A stretch of DNA of 64,000 nucleotides, taken from contig NC_039359.1 in assembly GCF_003573695.1 (NCBI RefSeq), forward strand, positions 73,541,292 to 73,605,291. The letters are read 5' to 3'. Below the pieces are notes generated by a model. The model had not been told where the DNA came from. It made no database searches and was given only the letters and a program-made list of their open reading frames with translations. Position numbers and translations under genes: made by a program. This stretch comes from Papaver somniferum (Eukaryota > Streptophyta > Magnoliopsida > Ranunculales > Papaveraceae). Every line of letters starts with the position of its first letter. The first letter of the stretch is position 1. Below, one piece after another: positions 1 through 11,310 of the stretch.

Positions 1-769
1 ACAACTATACTCTCTAATGAAGTAATTTTAGTTGATTCGTGAAGTCAAAAAGAGGTCTCAGTAGACATGTAAAGTCAAAAGAGAACTTCATAGACTTAGG
101 GAAATCAACAGAAAAATCAGTGGTCCTTTGACGAAAGGTTTTTCTAGAGAGATGGTTCGTAATTATACATCGAGGGGGATGAGACTTAAGCTCATATAAA
201 ATAAACTTGCCATGAAGGATACTCAACCTTGCTGACTGGAGATCCCAAGATCAAGGTTTCGAATGAGACAACTAATTTGTGGCGGGTAAAGGTAAACACT
301 ATCAGAGAATTATATTCTCTGTCCCTTCCCTATGGTGTAGATGTGATAGTGTGACTGCATGTGAAGGATGACTTTTAATAAGTCTTAATGAGTTTTATAG
401 TTTCAATTTAAGATTGAAGCGGGGTGTAGCAGTCAACACTCTTGATGAAACTCACCTATCTGAATGAGGAAGTGGGTCGCTTCTTATGAGAATATGAGCT
501 GATTCTCTAGAGCATTCTGATAAACAAGACGTCCACGACCAAAATGGACACAACGCATGAGCTTGGCAGCAACCTTGGAGATATCATGTGTGGTTGTTAT
601 CGCGAGTTACACCAAATGTTAGACAGTTCAAGACCTTATGGACACTGGCTAATAAGTAGTTCCTGTAACCTCTCACTAAGCAAAGGTTCAAGACCTAATG
701 GACACCTATGCCTAGTCGTGATATTTCTTGTTTTCCGTGTTTTATCGTATTTTCATTCATGTGGGGGAT
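1..769 (+). mobile_element. Ty1/copia 3' internal remnant, truncated by window edge
   Basis: No intact reading frame is present. The assignment rests on what follows: a purine-rich tract (GTGGGGGAT at 761-769) directly abuts a TGTTGG LTR start at 770, the usual copia polypurine-tract/3' LTR junction. This stretch is therefore the non-coding 3' end of a copia element whose pol lies left of the window. No integrase or reverse transcriptase motif was recognised in it. Confidence 0.5.
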
Positions 770-1322
770 TGTTGGAAAACCACCTTTTTTATGTGAATTA
801 AAATTTATTATAAAACGGTTTTTCAAAATAATTAAAATACCTTCCAAATTTATCTCTTAGATTTTTACGGGATAAAATTTACCTTATATATTTTGGATTT
901 CCGCTAGGGTTTTATATAGAGAAAAACCCCTCTTGCATCCGCCCGTTTTAAGAACTTCTTCGTTTTTTCTATGATTGAAGCAAGGGTTTAAGTGCTAACG
1001 ATTCCATGAGTTTTCCGCTGCCAAGTTCTAGTAGGACAAATTTGAATGTGCTATTCAAACTTTCTTAAGATTGTTGTATCTTGGAGGCAGATGTACCCGT
1101 AGGGCTATAGCATCATCTTTTCAGAGTGTAGTCGGGCATTCTTGTCTTAAGGACAGTATGTTGAACATGCGCCTTAATCTACCATTCGAGTTTCTTCTTT
1201 CTATGGTGTTTAACAGGATGTTTAAGACATCAACAGTTGGCTAACGAGAAGACACGAAAATCAGATAAGTGCCTCTTTTATTATTTATTTGTTTGATCAA
1301 TTTTAATTGTTATTCCCCACCA
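770..1322 (+). repeat. Ty1/copia 3' LTR
   Basis: The 553-bp segment begins TGTTGGAAAACC after a polypurine tract and ends CCCCACCA, giving TG...CA termini with imperfect inverted ends. A TATA-like TTTTATATAGAG lies near 910-922, suitable for an LTR promoter on the plus strand. The left LTR is outside the window, so the right boundary is inferred from the terminal dinucleotide only. Confidence 0.55.
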
Positions 1323-1434
1323 ATATTTTGAACGAGAAAAGAATGGTTGCCTTTTTGGTAATAGATAGCGCACATGAAAAACTGTTTTTTACTCCAAAGC
1401 AGCTTCATTCGAGAAGGACAGAAACTGCACTATT

Positions 1435-1610
1435 CACTACACCAAATTCAGGTTTTAGCAACTCATATTCGTAACGGAAACGTATCTGTTGCGAATTTTC
1501 AGTTGCGAATTTCTGTTGCGAATATTTAGCAACAGGCAGTCTCCTTTGCGAATTTCGCAATTGTTGTTCCTCAGTTGCTACCCGCAACTCTTTTTGTTTC
1601 ACGCATGCCA
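1435..1610 (+). repeat. CACTA left terminal and subterminal repeat region
   Basis: The CACTAC terminus is followed by dense direct and inverted copies of GTTGCGAA / TTCGCAAC / TAGCAAC. In En/Spm-type elements such subterminal motifs bind the element-encoded TNPA protein and are needed for transposition. The same vocabulary recurs at the right end. Confidence 0.75.
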
Positions 1611-3519
1611 GTTAAGCGTGTGGTATAAAACACCTGCGAACAGTTTCAGTTTTACAGGCATGCCAATTTCGCGTGTGCCATACACGGTTTTATCCTTAAT
1701 ACCCCATATCTCTCACTCATTACAAACACCCGGCCTCTCTCATTCTCTCGGAAACCCGATCTGAAGAAAAACTCTCTCATAAACCATTAGAACTCTTCCG
1801 CCGTTGAAGCATGGTAGGTATGGATGATGATTACTAGGGTTTGACGAAGCTATTTCTGTAATTTCTTTGTTTAAATAGATTGATGATGCTATTTCTGTTA
1901 AGGTTTGATAGTTAGGTTTGGTAGATAGATTGATAGTTAGGGTTTTTTTGTATTTTGTTTAAATCGATGAATGGTGTATTTTTGGTGTATTTTGGTAGAT
2001 TCATAGTAAAGGTTGTTTAAATCGATTAGCAATGTATTTTTATTTACTTTTTGTATTTAGGTAGATTTATAGTTAGGGTTTTCTGTATTTTGTTTAAATC
2101 CGTTAATGATGTGTGTTGTTTGTGTATTTTGGTAATTAAATAGTTAGGGTTTCGTTTTTTATTGGTATTTCACTCAGTTAGGGTAGAATTAGGGTTGTCA
2201 ATGAGTACCCATTACCCGGAATCGGAACCGGACCCATCCGAATAGGATCCGGTTCCGAGTCGTAAAATTGGACCCATTAACAAATTAGGACCCGATGGAT
2301 AATTACCCAATTGGACCCGAATCTTAACGGGTCCGAACGGGTAATACTCGACGGTACCCGATTATTCATTCTTTTATCCCTCTTTCTAACAAAATTACAA
2401 GTATTTTTCTAGTTTGGTTTTGAATTTTTTTATCATTTTTCATTTTCTTCTTACATTTAATCTTTATTTAGTACATTAATAAAGAAATAATAACAAATAT
2501 TTATAAAAATTATATTGATTCAAGCCAAAAAGGAGAAATATATCAAGTTTTTGGATTTTTATGTGGGTTTTCTTAATACCCAACGGGTATCCGGAACCGA
2601 TGGGTACCCGGGGTTTTATACGGGTCCGGTTCTGGGTCCAATAATTTAGGAACCGGACCCGAAATCGTTAAGAATCGGACCCGACTTTTATAAGTAGGAT
2701 TCGGGTCCACTGTTATCCGGGAGGACCCGAATCCATTGACAGCCCTAGGTAGAACAGAGCCCTTTGAATCTGTGGTCAGTATACATCATGTTAGTTCAGC
2801 TGATTTTTGTTTTGTTATGAATTAGTTATTAGTAGATTAACAATGAAATTGGTTTTTGTTTTTTGGTTCCTCTTCTCGTTCTTCACTGTTTTCCACTTAA
2901 CAATCTATGTGTTTTGAATGAATTGACTTTTTTGTGGGTTTAATTTGGGTTTTGAGGGTTATAATTGTTTGTGTTGTTTCAAAGATGAGTTCTTTTCATG
3001 AGGGTATTGTTTGTGGTACTTGAATGCTTACTGGATTCAGTTTAATTTGGATAAGTCTATCGATTTCATTTTTAATTGGTATTTTGGTTTCGGGTTTTAA
3101 AAAATGGCTTTATTTTTGTGTTTTGTTTTCCTTTGAGTAATGTAGGCTAAATGAGCTAAGGAATTATGAATAGAGTAAGAATTTCCATGTTTGTACTTAT
3201 GAAACTGATTTCGATGAGAAATTATCATGGTTACATTCTTTAGCTTCTGTTTGTACGGTTAAAGCTTGTTTAAGTGCATATTTTGTGGTTTGTTGAGGTA
3301 GTGCATTGACTTTTTACTGCTAATTTTGAGAGTTCAGGTGCTGGGCTATGTTCATGTTGTGTTTGAGGAAAGTTATTGGCTGGCCAAGTGTTTGAGTGAC
3401 CTTTTTTGTGGCTATGATGAGTAACATTTTCATATTGTAGATAAGATTTGTTTTGTGGGTTACAATTTTTATGGATTATGTTTTAATTGTTTGCTGCAAA
3501 TGCAGATTACTGGAAGTAA
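1611..3519 (+). other. Captured 5' flank, untranslated and intron-like DNA with a hAT MITE
   Basis: AT-rich DNA without a long reading frame. A pyrimidine-rich stretch (1680-1790) with a TATAAAA-like motif near 1624-1629 resembles a promoter and 5' untranslated region. Long T-rich tracts leading to the first chaperonin-60 beta exon look like an intron. It may be the upstream part of the captured chaperonin gene, but no sequence signature proves that. The hAT MITE at 2190-2747 sits inside it. Confidence 0.4.
2190..2747. mobile_element. Non-autonomous hAT MITE (558 bp)
   Basis: The ends are TAGGGTTGTCAATG and, inverted, TAGGGCTGTCAATG, the typical terminal inverted repeat of one plant hAT group. 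The flanks GGTAGAAT (2182-2189) and GGTAGAAC (2748-2755) form an 8-bp target duplication with one mismatch. The subterminal regions are packed with GGACCCG/CGGGTCC and GGAACCGG motifs in both orientations. There is no coding capacity. It is a secondary insertion inside the CACTA element. Confidence 0.85.
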
Positions 3520-3881
3520 ATGGCTTCAACTTTGTTCAGTGGATGCTACTTGTAGCCGTGCCACCACACAGATATCTACGATGTCGTTTGGCGGAAAGAG
3601 ACAGAATGTGGTCTTGCGAAGAAGATGTTTACCAAAGATTAGGGAAGCCAAAGAGATGTACTTTAACAAGGACGGGTCAGCCATTAAGAGGCTGCAAGTA
3701 AGTTTGTGGTCTCTTCATTTGTTTGTTTTATGAATTTACTTTTTGTTCTATTACTGGGTTGCTAACTTTTGTTCAATTTTCTGCCATTGTAGGCTGGTGT
3801 TAACCAGCTTGCAGATCTTATTGGAGTTACTCTTGGTCCCAAGGGTAGGAATGTTATTTTGTCGGATTGTACAAGTAACTG
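3520..3881 (+). pseudogene. Chaperonin-60 beta (plastid) fragment, captured exons 1-2
   Basis: Two exons are clear. The first ends REAKEMYFNKDGSAIKRLQ at 3697, followed by a GTAAGT donor. The second starts at 3793 after a TTGTAG acceptor and reads AGVNQLADLIGVTLGPKGRN, a hallmark of the plastid Cpn60 beta subunit (GroEL-like folding chaperone). The transit-peptide start ATG GCT TCA ACT is at 3520, but that frame soon hits a stop and the downstream SFGGKRQNVVLRRR segment is in another frame. Homology ends abruptly after residue ~70 of the mature region, near 3881. Retained introns show DNA-level capture, not retrocopying. A functional chaperonin cannot be made from this. Confidence 0.85.
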
Positions 3882-4004
3882 AGATTCGTTTTATAAACAA
3901 TTCTAAAGCGTTCCTGCTCGTGCGATGATAATACTGAATCATGTTCACTCACTCGGGGCAGTTATCTGCAACCTTAATTGTTGTTTCTTTTATTTTTGTT
4001 TTAG

Positions 4005-4412
4005 CACGATAAACTCTGTTACCCCTGCTCCACAGGATGGTAATCCAAAGCCTCGAATTTTTAGACTGCGAGAGGAAGGGTAAGCATGTATATTTGCTAT
4101 CATTAATAAGCTCGGCGGTTAATATAGAAAAAGCAGATATTATAAGAGATTTAGTGTTATTTACTACTTGTGAATTCCATAAAAAGACTTGGCGGACTCT
4201 TTGTCTGCAAAATAGCAATAGTTTGTATCCAAATTTGTTTTTGCTCATTGAGAGACCTGCTCGGCTTTTCTATATCTCAGGTTCCTTGAGTAACTATAAA
4301 ACGATTAAATTTCTTTTTGATCTGTTCCTTATATGTCAAAATGATCATCTTCACAGTGAGAACATTGTTACTACATCATCTCCATCTAGATCTTGAAGAT
4401 TTTGTGTGCAGC
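4005..4412 (+). pseudogene. Dihydroorotate dehydrogenase fragment, left part
   Basis: The exon at 4005-4079 lies between a TTTTAG acceptor and a GTAAGC donor. It encodes SVTPAPQDGNPKPRIFRLRE, matching the conserved region of mitochondrial class-2 DHODH (fourth step of pyrimidine synthesis, FMN- and ubiquinone-dependent). The sequence to 4412 is probably intron plus a degenerate serine/threonine-rich exon (near 4355-4400). It is cut at 4413 by retrotransposon A and the gene fragment resumes after 23197. It follows the chaperonin fragment on the same strand, so two unrelated genes were joined within the CACTA element. Confidence 0.8.
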
Positions 4413-5342
4413 TGTTTGAGGGTGAAAACGATTTCTGCTGATTTTGGTAATTTCAGGTGTGTGGGTGAGAAACGAGTTTAAACCCTAAACAATGTACTGC
4501 AAGGGAGTACTTTAGATTTGAGAGATCAATCTGTTCAAATCCGGCCTAAACCAAGAAAGAGCCATTCCAAACTTGCTTTGGTCACAAAGTGAAGAAGAAT
4601 GGTTGGTTTTGGGGAGGGAAGCGAAGAGAGTGTTGAGACCAGAATAGTTGATTCTGGAAGAGTAGTTGTTTCATGACTTGTATCAGAAAGTGGGAAACTA
4701 ACAGATAGAAAGCTAGCAAATATTTTCTAAGTGTTGTATCCTCCTGACCTGAACTTGTTGATCGGTGGAAATAGGTAAGACCTATTTATACAAGTCGAAG
4801 TGAAACGTACTCTGGTCTCGTAAGAAATGGAAAACGGATGAGTAAATGGGAGGAGGTGGTAACCGGTAACGCCTGGAATTGATGTTCCATAAAAGAAAGT
4901 GTTTCACAATTACTCCCTGTATTTACTAACCGCCTCATCCTTATGACACTGTCTTATAACGGGCGTAGTGTATGCCGCACGCTGTAAACCGCCAAACCAA
5001 TACCCAATGAGCATCCCACAGTTTGTGACATGTGTTGATATCTCGAGTGTTTTCGTGGAAAACATATAGCATGTTTTTGTTCGTCAAGTTGAGCTTGGGA
5101 GACTTGCCGGCTCGGTGGTGACCTTCGAGGGTCGAGATTTTGCATCTTGAGAGGAAGGGTAGCCGTTGATTATTGCAACCCTTCGTTTGGTAGCCAGTGT
5201 CATGAAAGCATGGCCGGTACGGCTTTAATATGGCCTAGTTTAGGCTCGGCCAAAAGTTAGGGTTTTGGCTTTGTTTGGGCGCGACCAAACTAGGACTTGG
5301 CGTCAGGCCAAAGGTTTCCATGCGTTAGCTGGTAACCTTGAA

Positions 5343-7510
5343 CGGCTAAGATCTACATCTTAGATGGAAAAGTGGTCGTTGATTTTCGCAAGCCTTTGAT
5401 TTGGTAGCCGCATAGGGAAGGCCGGCATGGTATGGTGCGGCAAGGTGGTTGGCATGCCATTGGCACATGTGGCATGGCTGGCATGCCTTGGCGCGGTTTG
5501 GGCGTGGCCAAAACAAAGGTTTTGGCGTTGGGCCAAAGATTACCATGCGTTGGTTAGCGACCTTGGACGACTAAGATTTGCATGTTAGATGGAAGGATGG
5601 TCGTTGATCGTCGCCAGCCTTTGTTTTGGTAACCGCATAGGGAAGGCCGGCATGGTATGGCGCGGCAAGGTGGCACATGAGGCATGGCCGGCATGCCATT
5701 GGCACATGAGGCATGGCCGGCATGCCTTGGCGCGGTTTGAGCGTGACCAAAACTAGGGTTTTGGGCCAAAGGTTTCCATACGTTGGTTGGCGACCTTGGA
5801 CGGCTAATATTTGCATCTTAGATGGAAGGATGGTCGTTGATCATCGCAAGCCTTTGTTTCGGTAACCACATAGGGAAGGCCGCCATGGTATGGCGCGGCA
5901 AGGTGGCTGGCATGCCATTGGCACATGTGGCATGGCCGGCATGCCTTGGCTCGGTTTGGGCGTGACCAAAACTAGGGTTTTGGCGTTGAGCCAAAGGTTA
6001 CCATGTGTTGGTTGGTGACCTTAGACGGCTGAGATTTGCATCTAAGATGGAAGGGTGGCCGTTGGCTGTCGCATGCCTTCGTTTTGGCAGCCGTAAAGGG
6101 ATGGCCGGCATGGCATGTCTTAGGCGCAGAAAGGTGGATGGCGCGGCATGCCATTGACACATGTGGCATGGTCGGCATGCCTCGGCGTGGTTTAGGCGCG
6201 TCCAAACTAGGGTTTTGACGTTGGGCCAAAGGTTACCATGCGTTGGTTGGTGACCTTGGACGGCTGAGATTTGCATCTAAGATGGAAGGGTGGTCGTTGA
6301 TTTTCGCACGCCTTCGTTTTGGCAGCCGTCAAGAGAAGGACGGCATGTCATGTCTTTGGCGCGGCAAGGTGGATGGTGCGCCATTCCATTGGCACATGTG
6401 GCATGGTCGGCATGCCTTAGCGTAGTTTAGGCGCGGCCAAACTAGGGTTTTGGCGTGGGCCAAAGGTTACCATGCGTTTTTTGGCGACCTTGGACGGCGA
6501 AGATTTGCATCTAAGATGGAAGGGTGGTCGTTGATCATCGCACGCCTTCGTTTTGGTAGCCGCGAAGGGAAGGCCGGCATGGCATGGCTTAGGCGCGGCA
6601 AGGTGGATGGCGCGGCATGCCATTGGCACATGTCGCATGGTCGGCATTCCTTGGCATGGTTTAGGCGCGTCCAAACTAGGGTTCTGGCATTGGGATAAAG
6701 GTTACCATGTGTTGGTTGGTGACCTTGGACGACTGATATTTGCATCTAAGATGGAAATGTGGTCGTTCATTTCCGCACGCCTTCGTTTTGGCAGCCGTGA
6801 AGGGAAGGCCGGCATGGCATGGCTTAGGCGTGGCAAGGTGGATGGCGGCATGCCATTGGAACATGTGGCATGGTCGGCATGCCTTGGCGTGGTTTAGGAG
6901 CGACCAAACTAAGGTTTTGGTGTTGGGCCAAAGGTTACCATGCATTGGTTGGTGACCTTGGACGGCTGAGATTTGCATCTAAGATGGAAGGGTGGCCGTT
7001 GATTGTCGCACGCCTTCGTTTTGGCAGCCGTGAAGGGAAGGCCTGCATGGCATGGCTTAGGCGCGACATGTCATTGGAACATGTGGCATGGTCGGCAAGC
7101 CTTGGCGTGGTTTAGGCGTGGCCAAACTAGGGATTTTGCATTGGTCCAAAGGTTACCATGCGTTGTTTGGCGATATTGGACGACCAAGATTTGCATCTAA
7201 GATGGAAGGGTGGTCGTTCATCATCGCACGCCTGCGTTTTGGTAGCCGCGTAGGGAAGGCCGACATGGTATGGCGCGGCAAGCTGGTTGGCATGCCATTG
7301 GCACATGTGGCATGGCATGCGTTGGCGCGGTTTGGCGTGGCCAAAACTAGGGTTTGGGACAAAGGTTACCATGCGTTGTTTGGCGACCTTGGAAGGTTAA
7401 GATTTGCATCTAAGATGGAAGGGTGGTCGTTGATCATCGCACGCCTTCCTTTTGGTAGCCGCATAGGGAAGGCCGGCATGGTATGGCGCAGCTAGGTGGT
7501 TGGCATGCCA
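5343..7510. repeat. GC-rich tandem array, ~215-237 bp unit, about 10 copies
   Basis: The phrase TTTGCATCTAAGATGGAAGG recurs near 5352, 5576, 5811, 6033, 6268, 6505, 6738, 6975, 7190 and 7404, giving periods of about 214-237 bp. Each unit contains GGCATGCCATTGGCACATG, GGTTTAGGCGCGGCCAAACT and GGTTACCATGCGTTG. Units differ by substitutions and small indels. The GC content is far above that of the flanks. It lies wholly inside the LTR and recurs in the other LTR. Confidence 0.9.
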
Positions 7511-7529
7511 TTGGCACATGTGGTGCGGC

Positions 7530-7775
7530 TGGCATGGTTAGCATGCCTTGGCGTGGAGGTGCGGCTGGCATGGCATGCCATTGGCGCAGTGGTGAGGATG
7601 GCATGGTTGGCATGCCTTGGCGCGGAGGTGCAACTGGTATGGCATGCCATTGGCGTAGTGGTGCGTCTGGCATGGTTGGCATGCCTTGGCGCGGAGATGT
7701 GGCTGGCATGGTCTGCCATTGGCGCAGTGGTGTGGCTTTCATGGTTGGCATGCCTTGGCACGGTAGCATGAGAAT
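7530..7775. repeat. Short-period array (~60-65 bp) in element A LTR
   Basis: About four copies of a unit built from GGCATGGTTGGCATGCCTTG, GCGGAGGTGCGGCTGG and GGCATGCCATTGGCGCAG. The unit appears to be an internally amplified piece of the larger repeat. The palindrome GGCATGCC occurs twice per unit. The array recurs expanded in the right LTR at about 22640-22990. Confidence 0.8.
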
Positions 7776-7969
7776 TAGGGTTTGGCATAGATGATGACAA
7801 TCAGTGTTAAGGGTTCTGCCGTGGAACATGACCCATGTAAAAAAAAGGGTACCCCGGTAATTCTTACGTAGGCATGCTGATTGATTCAATAAATGTTTTA
7901 ATGGTCATAGTGACGTCATGTCAGATGTACAGTTTTACGATTTTGACCCTAAGCTAAAAACCACCATCA

Positions 7970-7990
7970 AAATTAAGTCCCCTGCTTAGC
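7970..7990 (-). promoter_or_regulatory. Polypurine tract of element A
   Basis: On the minus strand the sequence is AGCAGGGGACTTAATT, immediately followed by the LTR start TGATGGTGG. This placement fits the plus-strand DNA primer site used in reverse transcription and fixes the element as minus-sense. Confidence 0.55.
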
Positions 7991-8282
7991 TCGGAACAGG
8001 AGCATTGTTGCGAGGTAAGCATAAGATGGTGACAGGCGAGGACAAAAATTGAAATGACAGGTCGTGAAAAGATGGTCAGGAAAGTCCGATTAACCTTTTT
8101 CGAGAGGTAAGGAGAGTTCATGATCCTCATGTTTGGCGGCCTTGCGTAGATTCTATTTGTGGTGTAGACCGTGAAGTGGTGAGATGAAGATCGTCGACTT
8201 AGTCTAGCCATGTATCACCTTGGATGGGTTAGGGAACATCATGACGCTGGCTTGGCGAGTTGTTGGTGTTGGCGCCGCAAGT

Positions 8283-8460
8283 CATGGCGCGGACGGCTTG
8301 GCATGGTGGGGCCAAGGCAAGGCGCGGTTTGGTGAGGCAAAGCATGTGGAAGGCTTGGCGTGGTGGGGCCAAGGCATGGTGCGGACGGCTTGGCATGGTG
8401 GGGCCAAGGCAATGGCGCGGTTTGTTGAGGAAAAGCATGCGCGGATGGCTTGGCATGGTG
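8283..8460. repeat. Internal tandem repeat of element A, ~60 bp unit
   Basis: Three copies of GGCTTGGCATGGTGGGGCC with flanking GGCGCGGTTTG and AAAGCATG segments. The unit differs from those in the LTR but uses the same GC-rich words (CTTGGC, GGCGCGG). It lies between the 3' LTR and the antisense reading frame, about 750 bp upstream of that frame on the plus strand. Confidence 0.8.
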
Positions 8461-9217
8461 ATTTGTCTTCGCGGGCCCGGTTGCCTCTTTTCTTTACTTG
8501 ACTCAAATAGGAAGTCCTTTCCTTATTCAAACTCCCAAGTAACACGCCTATAGAAGGGGATCGGCCTCTACTTTTATTTCACACCTTTATTTTTTTTTTA
8601 TTCTGGCCATGTGGTAACAGTAAAGCGGATGAACGAATCCCAGGTATGTCTTCCAGCACTTCCTCTTTAACTTGTTTTTCTTGTTTTCTTGTGTTAGTGC
8701 AAACCCTAGCTGTAGGCGTACCTTTTCATGAACTTATAAAAATATTGTTCTTTTGTGTTGGTATGAATCCTAGCCGTAAATATTCTTTGCGTGAACTTGT
8801 AGTAACATTTAGGCGTGAATATCGTAGTAATGTTGGCAGCCTTAATTACTGTGCAAAATAGGCATGCATGAGCTAGTAACTGTCATTCCCTTCCCGTGAA
8901 AACCTATCTCCTAGGGTTTCCTCCCTTTTCCTGGTGTGGCCGTGTGTATTGTTCCTATGGTGGGGCGTGCCTCCTCGTCCGGGCGCAAATTTCCTGCTGC
9001 AGGATACGGCCTTGGCATGAGGTGGTGATGCAGGGTCTGTCAGTCCCTATTTCTTTGGTCATGCGCATTATGACTTTGAAACAAATTGGCTTGCATCCAG
9101 GATGAATCTCCTGTGTCTGATAAAATAATTTCCATGCACTTTCTGTAATAATTTCTCTTTGTATTGTTCCATTGTAGTTATTTCGAAGGTGAAATTAGCG
9201 TGAGAGAATTTCGTTAG
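8461..9217 (+). other. Leader region of the antisense frame in element A
   Basis: No sustained reading frame. T/C-rich stretches and GT/AG-like sites (for example an AG before GATGAATCTCC near 9101) suggest untranslated exons or an intron ahead of the mobile-domain frame. No convincing TATA box was found. Confidence 0.3.
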
Positions 9218-10765
9218 GATGTCATTGAGAAAAGTTCTACCGTACCGAAAGATGTTGGAAATTCCAAGCCAAACATAGACGATGAGTTCTTTACAACATC
9301 CGCCACAATTAGAAAAAATCATCCCAAGTATGTGTCGATTCTTCTGACTGGTCCGGAAAGTGAAGGAGAGGCCCGGTCAGTTCGGTCTGGAGGTGTAATA
9401 AGGTTTTGTCTTCAGAGGAAAGAGTATTTTGCTTCTCCCATTGACTTTAAAATCTGTGTGAGTACGTTGCGTCCCTTTGATAAATGGATGCGATTCATGA
9501 TGAGCCAGGAATGTGTAAAAGCCAGTTTGACCAAGGCGCAAATTATTGATGCTTCCGCGGCTTCCTCAATGCTTCAAATTAGGAAAAATATTCCAGGCTT
9601 GGTTGATTTTATTTCCAGATGGTGTCCGTACACTCACACAGCCATATGCAGGTGGGGTGAAATGACTATCTCTTTAGAGAGCATGGCCGTCTTGCTGAAC
9701 CTTCCCGTAATAGGAAACCTCGATGTCAAGTTGTCTGCAGATGAAGAAGAAATGCACTCCGCTCTGGTTGCGAAATAAAAAGGATTCGTTCAGAAAGAAA
9801 ACAAGACGAGGTGCTTCTATGGCTGGTGGGTGTCTCAATGGTTTCCTGATGAGTTTGAGCCAAATCAGAAAAATATTACACTTCATGTCGCAACGTTCTT
9901 GGCTCTTTGGTTATCTAGAGATATTTTCGATGACGGCTCTGGTAAGAAGGAGATAAGACAGGAACTTATCAAGTTTGCCATAAAATTGGCAAAAGGTGTC
10001 GTTCTCCCTATTGGCAGCTTGTTTCTTGGTTCTCTGTACACACACTTGGATCATCTTGTCGCGGACATGTGCGCTTCAAATAGCTACATGAAAGTGGATT
10101 CGTATATTCATGCCGCCTTTCTCTAAGCGTGGTTGTGGGAGCACTTCGAAAGGTATGCTCCAAAACTGTTAGCCGTACTTCCTGAGTCTTGGGGTGGTTC
10201 TAGGATACTGTGCTGGCCGAATAGGCGCCCAAAGATTGGTTCGAACCTGGTTGGATTCCTTGACAACTCGCACACGGTAAATTTTCATCCATGGGCTCCG
10301 GTGCATGCGTCCATAACTCAGATCAATACCTTTGCTCCTGCTCCGAGCATGTCTTTGTCTTCTGATAAAGAGGATATGAGTGTTGGAGAGATGGTGTTCA
10401 TGCGAAGCTACACGCCCGGTCATGTGTCGTCTTTATTTCGAGGATCTTGCAAAGCAGTTTCTTACAATATCGATAGGGCGGCTCGGCATATGGGTTATGA
10501 ACAAGGGTTCCCACTCGTTCGTCAGCCGGTTGTTCCAGAAGACTCATTGCCAACTAGTCTCGATGATAGTGTTCTTCTATCGGGTAAAAGTCCCCCTTTT
10601 CCGCTCGCGGAACGAAATCCATCAACAACCTTCAAATATAACATATTTTGGCAGGATGAGTTTCTCGCTATCCATGGATTCGAGAATGATGTGGTAGAAA
10701 ACCGTCGTGGTAAGCCTTCTCCTGCGATTTTAGCGGAGCACCCACTGCTGACGGATCCTTCTTAG
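9218..10765 (+). pseudogene. Plant mobile domain (aminotransferase-like, PMD) protein, broken, antisense in element A
   Basis: One plus-strand frame runs from after a stop at 9215 to 10765 with two internal stops (TAA at 9776-9778 and 10124-10126). Its product has the PMD signature: LVDFISRWCPYTHTAICRWG, then GEMTISLESMAVLLNLPVIG, then PDEFEPNQKN, a helical block (LHVATFLALWLSRDIFDDGS), and WLWEHFERYAP. PMD proteins include MAIN/MAIL1 silencing factors and many transposon-borne copies. The frame is antisense to element A, between its 3' LTR side and where pol would be. With only two stops, decay looks moderate. The PMD assignment is strong; any present function is unlikely. Confidence 0.75.
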
Positions 10766-11310
10766 ACCAAGCGAAAATCTGTTAGCCCGAATGCAGATAG
10801 TCCCTAAGTGAATGAGCGAAGGTCTAAAGGCTGTGCAGACTGTTCCCAGTCATATTTGATAGCCCTACCGACTTTCATTTCGTCTAATATGCGGGTACGT
10901 ATGCTTTTCCTCTTGATTTTAGTTGGATCGCGTATATCCTTGTTTATTTTCTGAGTATCCGTCTTTGTATCTTGCCCAGGGTCTCAGCAGCGTGAACACC
11001 TTCACCAAACTTGCAAGTGATTAGAAAACATCGTTTCTCGAGACGGAGGGTGGCGGTGCTGAGCCTATCCATGGTGATGGGGAACCCGAGAAGTATGAAA
11101 GTTTAGATTTCAGTGATGGCGAGAGTAGTTCTTCTGACAGCAGTGCTGAATCTTCCTCTAGTCGGTATGAAAGCGAATTAGTGAGTCTCCCGCATGATTT
11201 TTCTTCTTTCCTCTCTTCCTTTCTCTTTGGAAAATATATAATCCGTGATATCATAGAGGGAAGCCGTTTCTTAAGATGGCCCTGAGACGTAGACTGGCGA
11301 AGATTCAGCT

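Larger units (their letters stand above)
4413..7969 (-). repeat. Element A 3' LTR (left copy), 3.56 kb
   Basis: It starts TGTTTGAGGGTG and ends ACCACCATCA on the plus strand. It is near-identical to the right copy over 4413-5340 versus 12620-13450, and over the last 170 bases. The middle is a GC-rich tandem array (5343-7510) followed by a shorter-period array (7530-7775). The only open frames are repeat-derived and occur in several frames at once, so none is taken as a gene. Confidence 0.8.

Noticed and set aside
5343..7510. CRISPR-like array
   Set aside because: Units are 215-237 bp with no spacer structure, and the context is a plant LTR.
5346..7889. Many overlapping 60-150 codon frames on both strands, some His/Pro/Cys-rich and repetitive
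   Set aside because: They follow the period of the ~235-bp and ~63-bp tandem arrays, occur in several frames at once, and recur in the second LTR copy. They are by-products of GC-rich repeats.
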